NCBI GenBank assembly: GCA_050050115.1
Contig: JASFUX010000180.1
Coordinates: 1 to 6,998 of the forward strand
Direction of reading: 5' to 3'
Source: JASFUX01 sp050050115
GTDB lineage: Bacteria > Pseudomonadota > Alphaproteobacteria > Caulobacterales > Maricaulaceae
DNA length: 6,998 bases
How positions within the stretch are numbered: position 1 is the stretch's first letter; each line of letters begins with the position of its first letter. Position numbers and translations under genes: made by a program. The notes under the pieces were generated by a model that saw only the letters and a list, made by a program, of their open reading frames with translations, had not been told where the DNA came from and did not search any database. Below, piece after piece: positions 1 through 5,733 of this stretch.

Positions 1-844
1 ACAGCCCCAGCCGCGCGCCCTCGACCAGACGATCGAACCAGCTCGTGTCGTGAGCGAACATCCGGTAGGTCTCGAGGATCTCCCGTGAGACGCCCTCGAC
101 CGCGCCAGCGCGCCCTTCGACCAGCTTGTCGATCGACTGGCGCAGCCGCGCGATGGCGATCTCCAGACGCTCGACCTCCGCATCCGGATCGTCCGCAAGC
201 AGACGCGCGGGAGGCACGTGATGGGCGTGCTTGATCGCCCGGCCCGACGCCAGACCGTCGGTGATCCCAAGGCCTTCGAGCCGCTCCTCCGCGGTGGGGC
301 GCAGCGCGATCGCGTCGAACACCTCGCCGCCCGCGGCAAGCTCGGGCGCGACGACGATCTCTGCGAGCACCATCGCCGCGGTCTGCAGCGTCTCGACCTC
401 TTCTTCGTCGTAGACCCGCGGCGTGCGGTTCTGGATCGTCAGCACGCCAAGCAAGCGCCCGCCGCGCAGGATCGGCGCGCCGAGGAAGGAGACGATCCCC
501 TGCTCTTCAGTTTCGGGCTGAAAAGAGAACGCCGGGTGGTTCGGCGCGTCGGTGATCGACAGCGGCTCGACGGTCAGGGCGACCTGACCGACGAGGCCGA
601 CCCCGGGACCCAGCCGGGTCTTGTGCACCGCCGCGGCGGCGAGACCTTCGGTGGCGCACAGCTCAAGATCGCCGCCCGACCGCTTGAGATACACCGAGCA
701 CACGTCGGCCAGCATGTTGGCCGAGATCGCGCGCACGAAGGCGTCGAGGCGGTCCTGGGCGCCTGTCGACTGCGCCATGATCTCGCGGATCTGGCGCATC
801 AGCCGGCGGGCGCCCGGCGCGAAGGGTGAGCTGGTCGGACTCAT
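1..844 (-). CDS. ptsP: PtsP, phosphoenolpyruvate-protein phosphotransferase of the nitrogen PTS (N-terminal part, cut by window edge)
   Basis: Reading down from an ATG at 844 gives 281 open codons to the left edge, so the gene is partial. Residues about 17-165 look like a GAF domain: a helical start, then VCSVYLKR (48-55), GVGLVGQVA (81-89), FLGAPILRGGRLLGVL (120-135). From about residue 185 the EIN-type domain begins, with GLASGRAI (198-205) in place of the usual GLxASPGIAIG-like start, and SREILETYRMFAHD (253-266). The GAF plus EIN order marks EI-Ntr (PtsP), which autophosphorylates from PEP and passes phosphate to NPr (PtsO) and then PtsN. The catalytic His, PEP-binding and C-terminal domains lie outside the window. 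It follows lysC by 31 bp on the same strand, probably co-transcribed. No Shine-Dalgarno is evident before the ATG, and no upstream in-frame start exists before the lysC end; Met16 is the next alternative. Confidence 0.93.
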   Translation of the reverse strand, partial: MSPTSSPFAPGARRLMRQIREIMAQSTGAQDRLDAFVRAISANMLADVCSVYLKRSGGDLELCATEGLAAAAVHKTRLGPGVGLVGQVALTVEPLSITDAPNHPAFSFQPETEEQGIVSFLGAPILRGGRLLGVLTIQNRTPRVYDEEEVETLQTAAMVLAEIVVAPELAAGGEVFDAIALRPTAEERLEGLGITDGLASGRAIKHAHHVPPARLLADDPDAEVERLEIAIARLRQSIDKLVEGRAGAVEGVSREILETYRMFAHDTSWFDRLVEGARLGL

Positions 845-875
845 GGGCTGTAACGGCGCATTGACGCGCGAGCGG

Positions 876-2120
876 TCACCCGCCGTCAAGCTCGTAGGCC
901 GCGTGCAGCACTTTTACGGCCTTCTCCGTCGCGTCCTCGGGGATCAGCACGGAGATCTTGATCTCCGACGTTGTGATCGCATCGATCGAGATGCTTTCCG
1001 ATCCGAGTGCGGAGAACATCGTGTGCGCGACGCCGGCGTGGCTCTTCATGCCGACGCCCGCCACCGAGACCTTGGACAAGCCCGTCCGCGTCTCGATCCG
1101 TTCATAGCCGAGGCGTTCGCGCTCGACCTCCACCGCGTCGAGCGCGCGCTGAAGATCCTTCTGCGAGACCGAGAAGGAGATGTTCGCCACGGGCTTGGCG
1201 CCGCTCGAGCGGCTCTGAACGATCATGTCGACGTTGACGTCCGCCGCCGCGAGCGCGGCGAAGACGTCTCCCGCGGCGCCTGGACGATCGGGCACGCCGA
1301 GAAGCGACACCCGCGCCTCGTCGCGCATATAGGCGATGCCGCTGACGAGCTGCTTTTCCATGATCTCATCCTCCTCGCACACGAGCGTGCCCGGGTTCGG
1401 CGCGCCCGGCTCGATGAAACTCGACAGCACCCGCAGCGGCACCTTGCGCGCCATCGCCAGCTCGACCGAGCGTGTCTGGAGCACCTTCGCCCCGAGCGAG
1501 GCGAGCTCGAGCATCTCTTCATACGATATCCGATCGATCCGGCGCGCCTTCTCCTCGATCCGCGGATCGGTGGTGTAGACGCCGTCGACGTCGGTGTAGA
1601 TATCGCAGCGCGCCGCGTTCAAAGCCGCCGCAAGCGCCACCGCGGACGTGTCCGAGCCGCCGCGTCCGAGCGTGGCGATCCGTCCGTCCTCGGTGAACCC
1701 CTGAAACCCGGTGACGACGGCGATCTCCCCGGTGTCGATCGCCTCGCCGAGGCGGCCGGCCTCGACCGCTTCGATCCGGGCGCGCGCATGGGCGCGGCTG
1801 GCCTTGAACCCCGCCTGCATACCGGTCCAGCTGCGCGCCTTGCAGCCTTCGGCCCGCAACGCCAGCGCCAGCAGCCCGGCGCTGACCTGTTCGCCCGAGG
1901 CGACGACGACGTCGTATTCGTCGGGCGCGACATGATCGGCGCCCTCGAGCACGGTCTGGGCCAGCTCGACCAGGCGATTGGTCTCCCCCGCCTGCGCAGA
2001 GACGATAACCGCGACCGCATGGCCTTGCTCGGCTTCGTGGCGCGCATGGCGCGCGGCGCGACGGATCCGATCGATATCGGCCATCGACGTGCCGCCGAAC
2101 TTCAACACCAGGCGATCCAT
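876..2120 (-). CDS. lysC: Aspartate kinase (aspartokinase)
   Basis: The 414-residue product is the usual length for a monofunctional aspartokinase, which phosphorylates L-aspartate with ATP, the first step toward lysine, threonine, methionine and diaminopimelate. The kinase domain (about 1-245) carries KFGGTSM (7-13), SGEQVS (75-80), GRGGSDTSA (152-160) and TDVDGVYTTDPR (176-187), covering the nucleotide- and aspartate-binding signatures. Two ACT domains follow (about 267-340 and 349-414), with VPDRPG (276-281), NVDMIVQ (296-302) and VGMKSHAGV (356-364), expected to bind feedback effectors such as lysine or threonine. The ATG at 2120 gives the standard N-terminus close to KFGGTS, although the ribosome binding site is weak. 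An in-frame ATG at 1361 with a strong Shine-Dalgarno could make a separate regulatory beta subunit. ptsP follows 31 bp downstream and ubiG is divergent. No lesion is seen. Confidence 0.97.
   Translation of the reverse strand: MDRLVLKFGGTSMADIDRIRRAARHARHEAEQGHAVAVIVSAQAGETNRLVELAQTVLEGADHVAPDEYDVVVASGEQVSAGLLALALRAEGCKARSWTGMQAGFKASRAHARARIEAVEAGRLGEAIDTGEIAVVTGFQGFTEDGRIATLGRGGSDTSAVALAAALNAARCDIYTDVDGVYTTDPRIEEKARRIDRISYEEMLELASLGAKVLQTRSVELAMARKVPLRVLSSFIEPGAPNPGTLVCEEDEIMEKQLVSGIAYMRDEARVSLLGVPDRPGAAGDVFAALAAADVNVDMIVQSRSSGAKPVANISFSVSQKDLQRALDAVEVERERLGYERIETRTGLSKVSVAGVGMKSHAGVAHTMFSALGSESISIDAITTSEIKISVLIPEDATEKAVKVLHAAYELDGG
1359..1376 (-). promoter_or_regulatory. Candidate internal ribosome binding site and in-frame ATG within lysC
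   Basis: On the minus strand GAGGAGG (1376-1370) stands 8 nt before an in-frame ATG (1361-1359) at codon 254. Initiation here would give a 161-residue protein made of the two ACT domains. In Bacillus and Corynebacterium an in-frame start at about this point of lysC makes the beta subunit of an alpha2-beta2 enzyme. The motif is seen directly; its use here is inference. The encoded CEEDEIMEK stretch is, from memory, well conserved in alphaproteobacterial LysC, so the purine run could be a by-product of Glu codons. Confidence 0.35.
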
Positions 2121-2256
2121 GCGCGTCGTTTCGTCCCACGCCTAAGGCTCGCCGATCGCGTGAATGGCGGATGCGAGCTGCATATTCTCGGTGCGGCGGG
2201 TCTATACGCCCGGCCGTCGAGGCGCAATGCTGGGCCCCTATGAGAGATTGCGAGAC
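2121..2256. promoter_or_regulatory. Divergent lysC/ubiG intergenic region
   Basis: These 136 bp separate the lysC and ubiG start codons and should hold promoters for both genes. The best lysC-side match is weak: TTGCGC (plus-strand GCGCAA, 2222-2227), 14 nt, then GTATAG (plus-strand CTATAC, 2202-2207). This 14-nt spacing is in the range of Caulobacter-type housekeeping promoters. No convincing ubiG promoter is seen, nor a riboswitch-like fold; the only local inverted repeat is a short GCCT/AGGC at about 2140-2148. An open frame from 2164 into ubiG exists, but family alignment does not support it as coding. Confidence 0.4.
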
Positions 2257-3037
2257 ATGACAACTGCAGAAGACTTCGCGACCGACGACGCCGAGGCGCC
2301 CCTCGCCGACCCGAGCGTCGATCCGGACGAGGTCGAGAAGTTCTCGGCCATCGCCGCGGAATGGTGGGACCCGGACGGCAAGTTCGCGCCGCTGCACCGG
2401 TTCAATCCGGTCCGGCTGACTTTCCTGCGCGAGACGATCTGCGACGCGTTCGGACGCGACGGCGCCGCGCGGCGCCCGCTCGAGGGGCTCAAGCTCCTCG
2501 ACGTCGGCTGCGGCGGCGGGCTGGTCTCCGAGCCGATGGCGCGGCTTGGCGCCGACGTCACGGGCCTCGACGCCTCGGCGAAGAACATCAAGACCGCATC
2601 GGTGCACGCCGACGAGGCCGGGCTCGACCGAGCAGGCGCTCGCCGAAGGCCTCGGCCCGTTCGACGTGGTGCTCGCGCTCGAGATCGTCGAGCACGTCGC
2701 CAACGTCGAAGCGTTCCTTCAAACGTCCGCGCGACTGGTCGCGCCGGGCGGCCTCTTCGTGATGGCGACTTTGAACCGCACCTCCAAAGCGTTCGCTCTG
2801 GCGGTCGTCGGCGCGGAATACGTCCTCAGATGGCTGCCGCGCGGCACCCACGACTGGCGCAAGTTCGTCCGGCCGGTCGAAGCGGCGCGTGCGCTGCGAG
2901 CCGCGGGGCTCGAGGTCGGCGATCCGATCGGCGTGAGCTACACCCCGGTGCTCGACCGTTGGCGGATCACCGGGGACGCCTCGGTGAACTATATGCTCAC
3001 GGCGCGGCGGCCTGGCGGAACATCGCGCGATAACTAG
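2257..3037 (+). pseudogene. ubiG: UbiG, ubiquinone biosynthesis O-methyltransferase, frameshifted with a small apparent deletion
   Basis: UbiG is the SAM-dependent methylase for both O-methylations in ubiquinone synthesis. Two reading frames are needed to recover it. From ATG 2257 the first frame gives residues 1-124: VEKFSAIAAEWWDPDGKF (26-43), PLHRFNPVRL (45-54) and SAM motif I LLDVGCGGG (80-88), ending in family-like sequence at AGLD (121-124, codons ending 2628). The rest lies one base on, from about 2624 to TAG at 3035-3037: GPFDVVLALEIVEHV, PGGLFVMATLNRT, VGAEYVLRWLPRGTHDW, VNYMLTARRP. Compared with remembered UbiG sequences, about 6 residues (an IDYR-like strand between GLD and the following Ser-Thr-Glu) are absent, so this is more than a single base slip. 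The first frame stays open to TAA 3031-3033 and would give a 258-residue protein with an Arg-rich, unrelated C-terminal half. ATG 2257 fits the family N-terminus; in-frame ATGs at 2227 and 2164 add unsupported extensions. The cause could be a real mutation or a sequence error. Confidence 0.9.
2621..2628 (+). other. Frameshift/deletion junction in ubiG (GGCTCGAC)
   Basis: This octamer is read as part of Gly-Leu-Asp in the upstream frame and as Gly-Ser-Thr in the downstream frame, both of which fit UbiG at this place. One copy may remain after a deletion between two original copies, which would remove a stretch of length 3n+2, roughly 20 bp, together with the IDYR-like segment. The dual fit is seen in the sequence; the deletion history is inference. 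Confidence 0.5.
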
Positions 3038-3100
3038 TTCGCGAGGCTGCAGCCGCGTCGATTGACAGACCTGGGGTTGTCCGCGAGGCTTTGTTCCGGT

Positions 3101-3117
3101 GGGCCGAACAGCGGCCC
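3101..3117. other. Short GC hairpin between ubiG and the lipoprotein gene
   Basis: GGGCCG (3101-3106) and CGGCCC (3112-3117) can pair as a six-base all-GC stem with loop AACAG. There is no T-run after it, so it is not a classic intrinsic terminator on the plus strand. It lies 64 bp beyond the ubiG stop and 21 bp before the lipoprotein ATG, so it could stabilise the ubiG 3' end or sit in the lipoprotein leader. Confidence 0.3.
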
Positions 3118-3120
3118 TAA

Positions 3121-3138
3121 GATCGACGGAGAGCGATC
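3121..3138 (+). promoter_or_regulatory. Ribosome binding site in a small hairpin loop before the lipoprotein gene
   Basis: GATCG (3121-3125) and CGATC (3134-3138) can pair, leaving an 8-nt loop that contains the Shine-Dalgarno GGAGAG; the ATG follows at once. The site clearly serves the lipoprotein start. Whether the five-pair stem affects translation is speculative. Confidence 0.5.
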
Positions 3139-3441
3139 ATGAAAATCATGTTCAAACCATTCCCTGTGACTGCCGCGCTGACCGCGGGCGCCGCCCTCGT
3201 GTTGATGTCCGCCTGCTCGACCACGCCCGTCGTCGAGCGCCAGGGCGCGACTCTGGGCGAAGTGAACACCGCCGGGCTCGAATGCCGGCGGGAACCGGTA
3301 ACGGGGTCGCTTCGTAGTCAGACGATTTGCGCGACGCCGGAGCAATGGGCGGCGTACGACGAGGAGCAACGCGAGGAGTACGAAGACTTCGAGCGGATCC
3401 GCAACACCGGCGTCGACGACCCGTTCAGACCGAACCGTTAA
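3139..3441 (+). CDS. Small lipoprotein of unknown function
   Basis: The 100-residue product starts with a lipoprotein signal: Lys residues at 2 and 6, a hydrophobic stretch (about 8-24), and lipobox LMSAC (22-26) with the acylated Cys at 26. Ser27 at position +2 favours outer-membrane sorting by the usual rule. The mature part is about 75 residues, with CRREPVTGS (49-57), Cys64 and EQW (68-70), then an acidic stretch DEEQREEYEDFE (74-85) and a basic end. From memory, the pattern Cys-Arg...TGS...Cys-x-Thr...Trp recurs in small uncharacterised alphaproteobacterial exported proteins; Cys49 and Cys64 could form a disulphide. GGAGAG (3128-3133) lies 5 nt before the ATG. A TTGACA at 3062-3067 is a possible -35 box but lacks a clear -10 partner. 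It is 101 bp after ubiG and convergent with the M24 gene. Function cannot be assigned. Confidence 0.85.
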   Translation: MKIMFKPFPVTAALTAGAALVLMSACSTTPVVERQGATLGEVNTAGLECRREPVTGSLRSQTICATPEQWAAYDEEQREEYEDFERIRNTGVDDPFRPNR

Positions 3442-3480
3442 ACGCGCGTCCGGCGCCGGGAGTTGAACTCGACCACTTGA

Positions 3481-4350
3481 TCAATCGAGCCCGCATCCGG
3501 GCCGATAGTCGCGCCCCTGCGCGATCTGCTCCCATTGGCGCACGTGCGGCGGACGGTCGTCGAGCCAGCGCGCCGCGCCGTCCTGGATGACCAGAATCTC
3601 CTCCCACTTTGCGCCAACCGGGCCGGCGCCGGCGTGCGGCTCGACCATCCACAGCCCGTCGAGCGGCGGATGATCGCACGCCGCGCCGTCGTTCCAGGTT
3701 GGCGGACCTTTCGACAAGCCGCGCTTAACCGCCTCGCCTTTGACGATAAACCAGCCAAGCGACAGACCGTCAAAACCGCGGATGCGCCACTTCACCGGAA
3801 GATCGGCTCGCTTGAGTCCGCGATGCGCAAGCACTTCGCCCGGATGCTTGGTGTGAACCGGCTCATAACCGTCCTGGCGAATGTCGCGCGCCACGTTCTC
3901 GGCGATCGTCTTGAAGTGCTCGCCGCGCTCGACTGCTGAGCGAACGCCTTCGCGAAACCGCGATAGCCGCGTCATCATCTCTCTGTGCTCTGCATTTTCT
4001 CCGAAGCAGAACGAGTACGACGTGTCGACCATGTAGCCGTCAAAAATCGGCGCGGCGTCGAGGATGACGCTCTCGCCGGACTGCAGGCCGCGGCGGCGCG
4101 GATAGAAGTCGCGCACCGACCAGTCTCCCGGCAGAGCCGTGCGCTCGCCAAAGAGCACGACCGGCAAATGGAAGAACGCCGCCGCCCCAGCCTCGCGGTA
4201 CTTGGCGAAAAGCAGACGCCCGACCTCCTCTTCGGTGTCGCCCTCGGCAAGCTGAGCGCCGGTTTCTTCGAGGATCGAGAACGAGGTGCGCTGCAGCTCG
4301 GCGAACCGGTCGAGCTCAGCGTCCGAAAAGCTTTTCGTCTTTACGAGCAC
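3481..4350 (-). CDS. M24-family (pita-bread fold) metallopeptidase, Xaa-Pro aminopeptidase-like
   Basis: The 289-residue protein starts at a GTG (4350) with GGAGG (plus-strand 4356-4360) 5 nt upstream. The M24 signature is ILDAAPIFDGYMVDTSYS (96-113), with Asp98 and Asp109 spaced as the metal-binding pair in methionine aminopeptidases and prolidases. His169 and His176 are seven apart, like the metal and catalytic His of E. coli MetAP. VEP (236-238) supplies Glu237, and WEEILVI (249-255) the last ligand, probably Glu250. No signal peptide is seen, so it should be cytoplasmic. The usual GHGIG-like loop is replaced by KHPGEVLAH (168-176), and about 60 residues separate His176 from Glu237, so this is a divergent subgroup; the length suits a single catalytic domain without the creatinase N-domain. 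The substrate is unknown; dipeptidase or aminopeptidase action at Xaa-Pro is the family default. It has its own 122-bp upstream gap and is convergent with the lipoprotein gene. Confidence 0.85.
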   Translation of the reverse strand: MLVKTKSFSDAELDRFAELQRTSFSILEETGAQLAEGDTEEEVGRLLFAKYREAGAAAFFHLPVVLFGERTALPGDWSVRDFYPRRRGLQSGESVILDAAPIFDGYMVDTSYSFCFGENAEHREMMTRLSRFREGVRSAVERGEHFKTIAENVARDIRQDGYEPVHTKHPGEVLAHRGLKRADLPVKWRIRGFDGLSLGWFIVKGEAVKRGLSKGPPTWNDGAACDHPPLDGLWMVEPHAGAGPVGAKWEEILVIQDGAARWLDDRPPHVRQWEQIAQGRDYRPGCGLD

Positions 4351-4472
4351 GGCGGCCTCCGAACAGCGCGTGCCGTCACGCTATCATGAAGCACGCGAAC
4401 CAGGCACGCCCAGCAGGCGCGCCGCGATTATGGCGAGGGGGCAAAGCTCGCAGCGTTCGGAGCACTAGAGGC
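4351..4472. promoter_or_regulatory. Intergenic region between the DUF1178 and M24 peptidase genes
   Basis: These 122 bp lie downstream of DUF1178 and upstream of the M24 gene. The Shine-Dalgarno for the M24 GTG start is at 4356-4360. Two inverted repeats are present: outer CTCCGAAC (4357-4364) with GTTCGGAG (4455-4462), and inner GCGTGCC (4368-4374) with GGCACGC (4403-4409). No T-rich terminator tail or clear -35/-10 pair was found. The gap suggests that the M24 gene has its own promoter. Confidence 0.35.
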
Positions 4473-4907
4473 TTAGTTCAGCTTCTTCGGCGGGACCGGC
4501 GAGAACGCGGGCGGCAGCGGGGCGGCGGGCACGCCGTCGTCGGCGAGGGACTTGGCCTCGTCCTTGGTCGCCTCGCCGTAGATCGGCGCATGCTCTTTCT
4601 CGCCCGTGTGCATCGCGCGGGCTTCGTCGGCGAACTTGTCGCCGACATAGTCGTGGGTGTCGGCGATGTGGGCGCGGACCTTGGCGGCGAACCGTTCGAA
4701 CTTCTCGCGAAGGCCGGCCTCGCCCTCGGCGCTCTTTTTCGACTTCGAGGACACCGCCGGCGCCATGACCTGCTTTTTCACGTCCAGCGAGCCGCACGCA
4801 GGGCATTCGACGAGACCTCGCGCGGCCTGGTCGTCGAACGCCGCGGAGTCGGCGAACCACGCCTCGAACTCGTGTGCGTTCTCGCAGCGGAGGGCGTAGC
4901 GGATCAC
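4473..4907 (-). CDS. DUF1178 family protein with a zinc-ribbon-like N-terminus
   Basis: The 144-residue product matches the DUF1178 (COG5319) pattern from memory. Residues 1-40 hold Cys8, His12, Cys35 and Cys38 (CPAC), a zinc-ribbon-like set. A charged, helical middle follows, with DYVGDKFADEAR (86-97), then the family-typical IYGEAT (109-114) and a Pro-rich tail. No signal or membrane segment is present. Its role is not known; conserved placement after grxC and the amidase gene suggests a link to thiol or amide metabolism, but this is inference. The start is a GTG at 4907-4905 that overlaps the upstream gene's TGA in a GTGA arrangement, and a GAAGG just before it can serve as ribosome binding site, so translation is probably coupled. 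Confidence 0.93.
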   Translation of the reverse strand: MIRYALRCENAHEFEAWFADSAAFDDQAARGLVECPACGSLDVKKQVMAPAVSSKSKKSAEGEAGLREKFERFAAKVRAHIADTHDYVGDKFADEARAMHTGEKEHAPIYGEATKDEAKSLADDGVPAAPLPPAFSPVPPKKLN

Positions 4908-5731
4908 GGGCCTTCAAAATCCCTGTCGTGGGTCAGCGACGGTATTTTCTCTCGCGCTTCTGTGATCTGCGCAAGGTTAAGATCTGCAATGAGCACGCCC
5001 GGCTCGTCGTGGTCGAGCTTGGCGATCACCTCCCCCCACGGTCCGACCACGGTCGATCGGCCCCAGGTCGCCCGGCCGTCCTCGTGTCGCCCGCCCTGGG
5101 CCGGCGCAAGGACGAAGGCGCCGGTCTCGATCGCCCGGGCGCGCAGCAGCGTCTCCCAGTGCGCCTCGCCAGTGGGCCGGGTGAAGGCTGCTGGAACAGT
5201 GATCAGCCCCGCGCCGGCCTTGGCGAGCGCGCGATAAAGGCGCGGGAAGCGAAGGTCGTAGCAGATCGTCAGTCCCAGGCGGGTCCAGGGGGCGTCCACC
5301 ACGACCGCGCGTCCGCCCGGCGCGATGCGCTTGGACTCCCGGTAGGTCTCGCCCGAGCCGAGCTGCACGTCGAACAAGTGGATCTTGTCGTAGGTCGCTG
5401 CGACGGCGCCGCTCGGATCGAATACGAAGCTGCGATTGACCGCGCGCTCGGCGTCCTTCTTCAGCATCAGCGAGCCGGCGATCAGCCAGACGCCGAGTTC
5501 GCGCGCGAGTTCGCAAAAAGCAGCCGGCGCGGGATCGTCTTCTTGGCTTCGCACCGTCGCGATCAGCGCGGCCTCGTCGCGTTGGAGAAGGTTCGTCGCC
5601 TCGGGGGTGAGGATCAGCTCCGCGCCCCGCGCAGCCGCATCGCGGACGGCGGCGCTGGCGGCTTCGAGGTTGGCCGCCGGATCGACGCCGGAGCGCATCT
5701 GCACCAGACCGACGCGAAGGCTTTCGCTCAT
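4904..5731 (-). CDS. Carbon-nitrogen hydrolase, Nit1-like (probable deaminated glutathione amidase)
   Basis: This 275-residue nitrilase-superfamily enzyme has the catalytic triad in the right contexts: Glu44 in TPEATN (42-47), Lys116 in YDKIHLFDV (114-122) and Cys157 in ICYDLRFP (156-163). RARAIETGAFVLAPAQ (197-212) is also typical. The first motif, PEATNLLQRD (43-52), resembles Nit1/YbeM more than Nit2 (omega-amidase). Nit1/YbeM enzymes hydrolyse deaminated glutathione, a side product of transaminases, to 2-oxoglutarate and Cys-Gly. The adjacent grxC, a glutathione-dependent gene, supports that role here, but substrate is inferred; another small amide is possible. The protein should be cytoplasmic. 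The ATG at 5731 follows the grxC stop by 2 nt, and its TGA overlaps the next GTG, so it is translated as part of an operon. No key residue is missing. Confidence 0.94.
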   Translation of the reverse strand: MSESLRVGLVQMRSGVDPAANLEAASAAVRDAAARGAELILTPEATNLLQRDEAALIATVRSQEDDPAPAAFCELARELGVWLIAGSLMLKKDAERAVNRSFVFDPSGAVAATYDKIHLFDVQLGSGETYRESKRIAPGGRAVVVDAPWTRLGLTICYDLRFPRLYRALAKAGAGLITVPAAFTRPTGEAHWETLLRARAIETGAFVLAPAQGGRHEDGRATWGRSTVVGPWGEVIAKLDHDEPGVLIADLNLAQITEAREKIPSLTHDRDFEGP

Positions 5732-5733
5732 CT

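Noticed and set aside
218..829. A 203-codon plus-strand open frame near the left edge
   Set aside because: The opposite strand encodes the GAF and EIN start of PtsP without interruption to the window edge; the plus frame has no family resemblance.
621..2243. A 540-codon plus-strand open frame opposite lysC and ptsP
   Set aside because: It is antisense to a perfectly conserved aspartokinase, its translation is Arg/Asp/His-rich with no recognisable domain, and such long shadow frames are normal in GC-rich codon usage.
2164..2256. An N-terminal extension of UbiG from the ATG at 2164
   Set aside because: The added 31 residues do not resemble UbiG, and the usual N-terminal region starts shortly after the ATG at 2257; the stretch is better read as the divergent regulatory region.
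2624..2640. Programmed ribosomal frameshifting in ubiG
   Set aside because: No slippery heptamer or downstream pseudoknot is apparent, and conserved residues are missing at the junction, which a ribosomal shift would not explain.
1519..2703. A 394-codon minus-strand frame spanning lysC, the intergenic region and ubiG
   Set aside because: It covers the lysC N-terminal half in another frame and the antisense of ubiG; low-complexity Arg-rich translation indicates a shadow.
3455..3475. A tRNA T-arm-like string on the minus strand
   Set aside because: The resemblance is a few bases only; no acceptor stem, anticodon arm or D-arm can be found around it.
3442..3480. A bidirectional terminator between the convergent lipoprotein and M24 genes
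   Set aside because: The 39-bp gap contains a CCGGCGCCGG palindrome with no loop and short weak repeats, but no stem-loop with a T-run on either strand.
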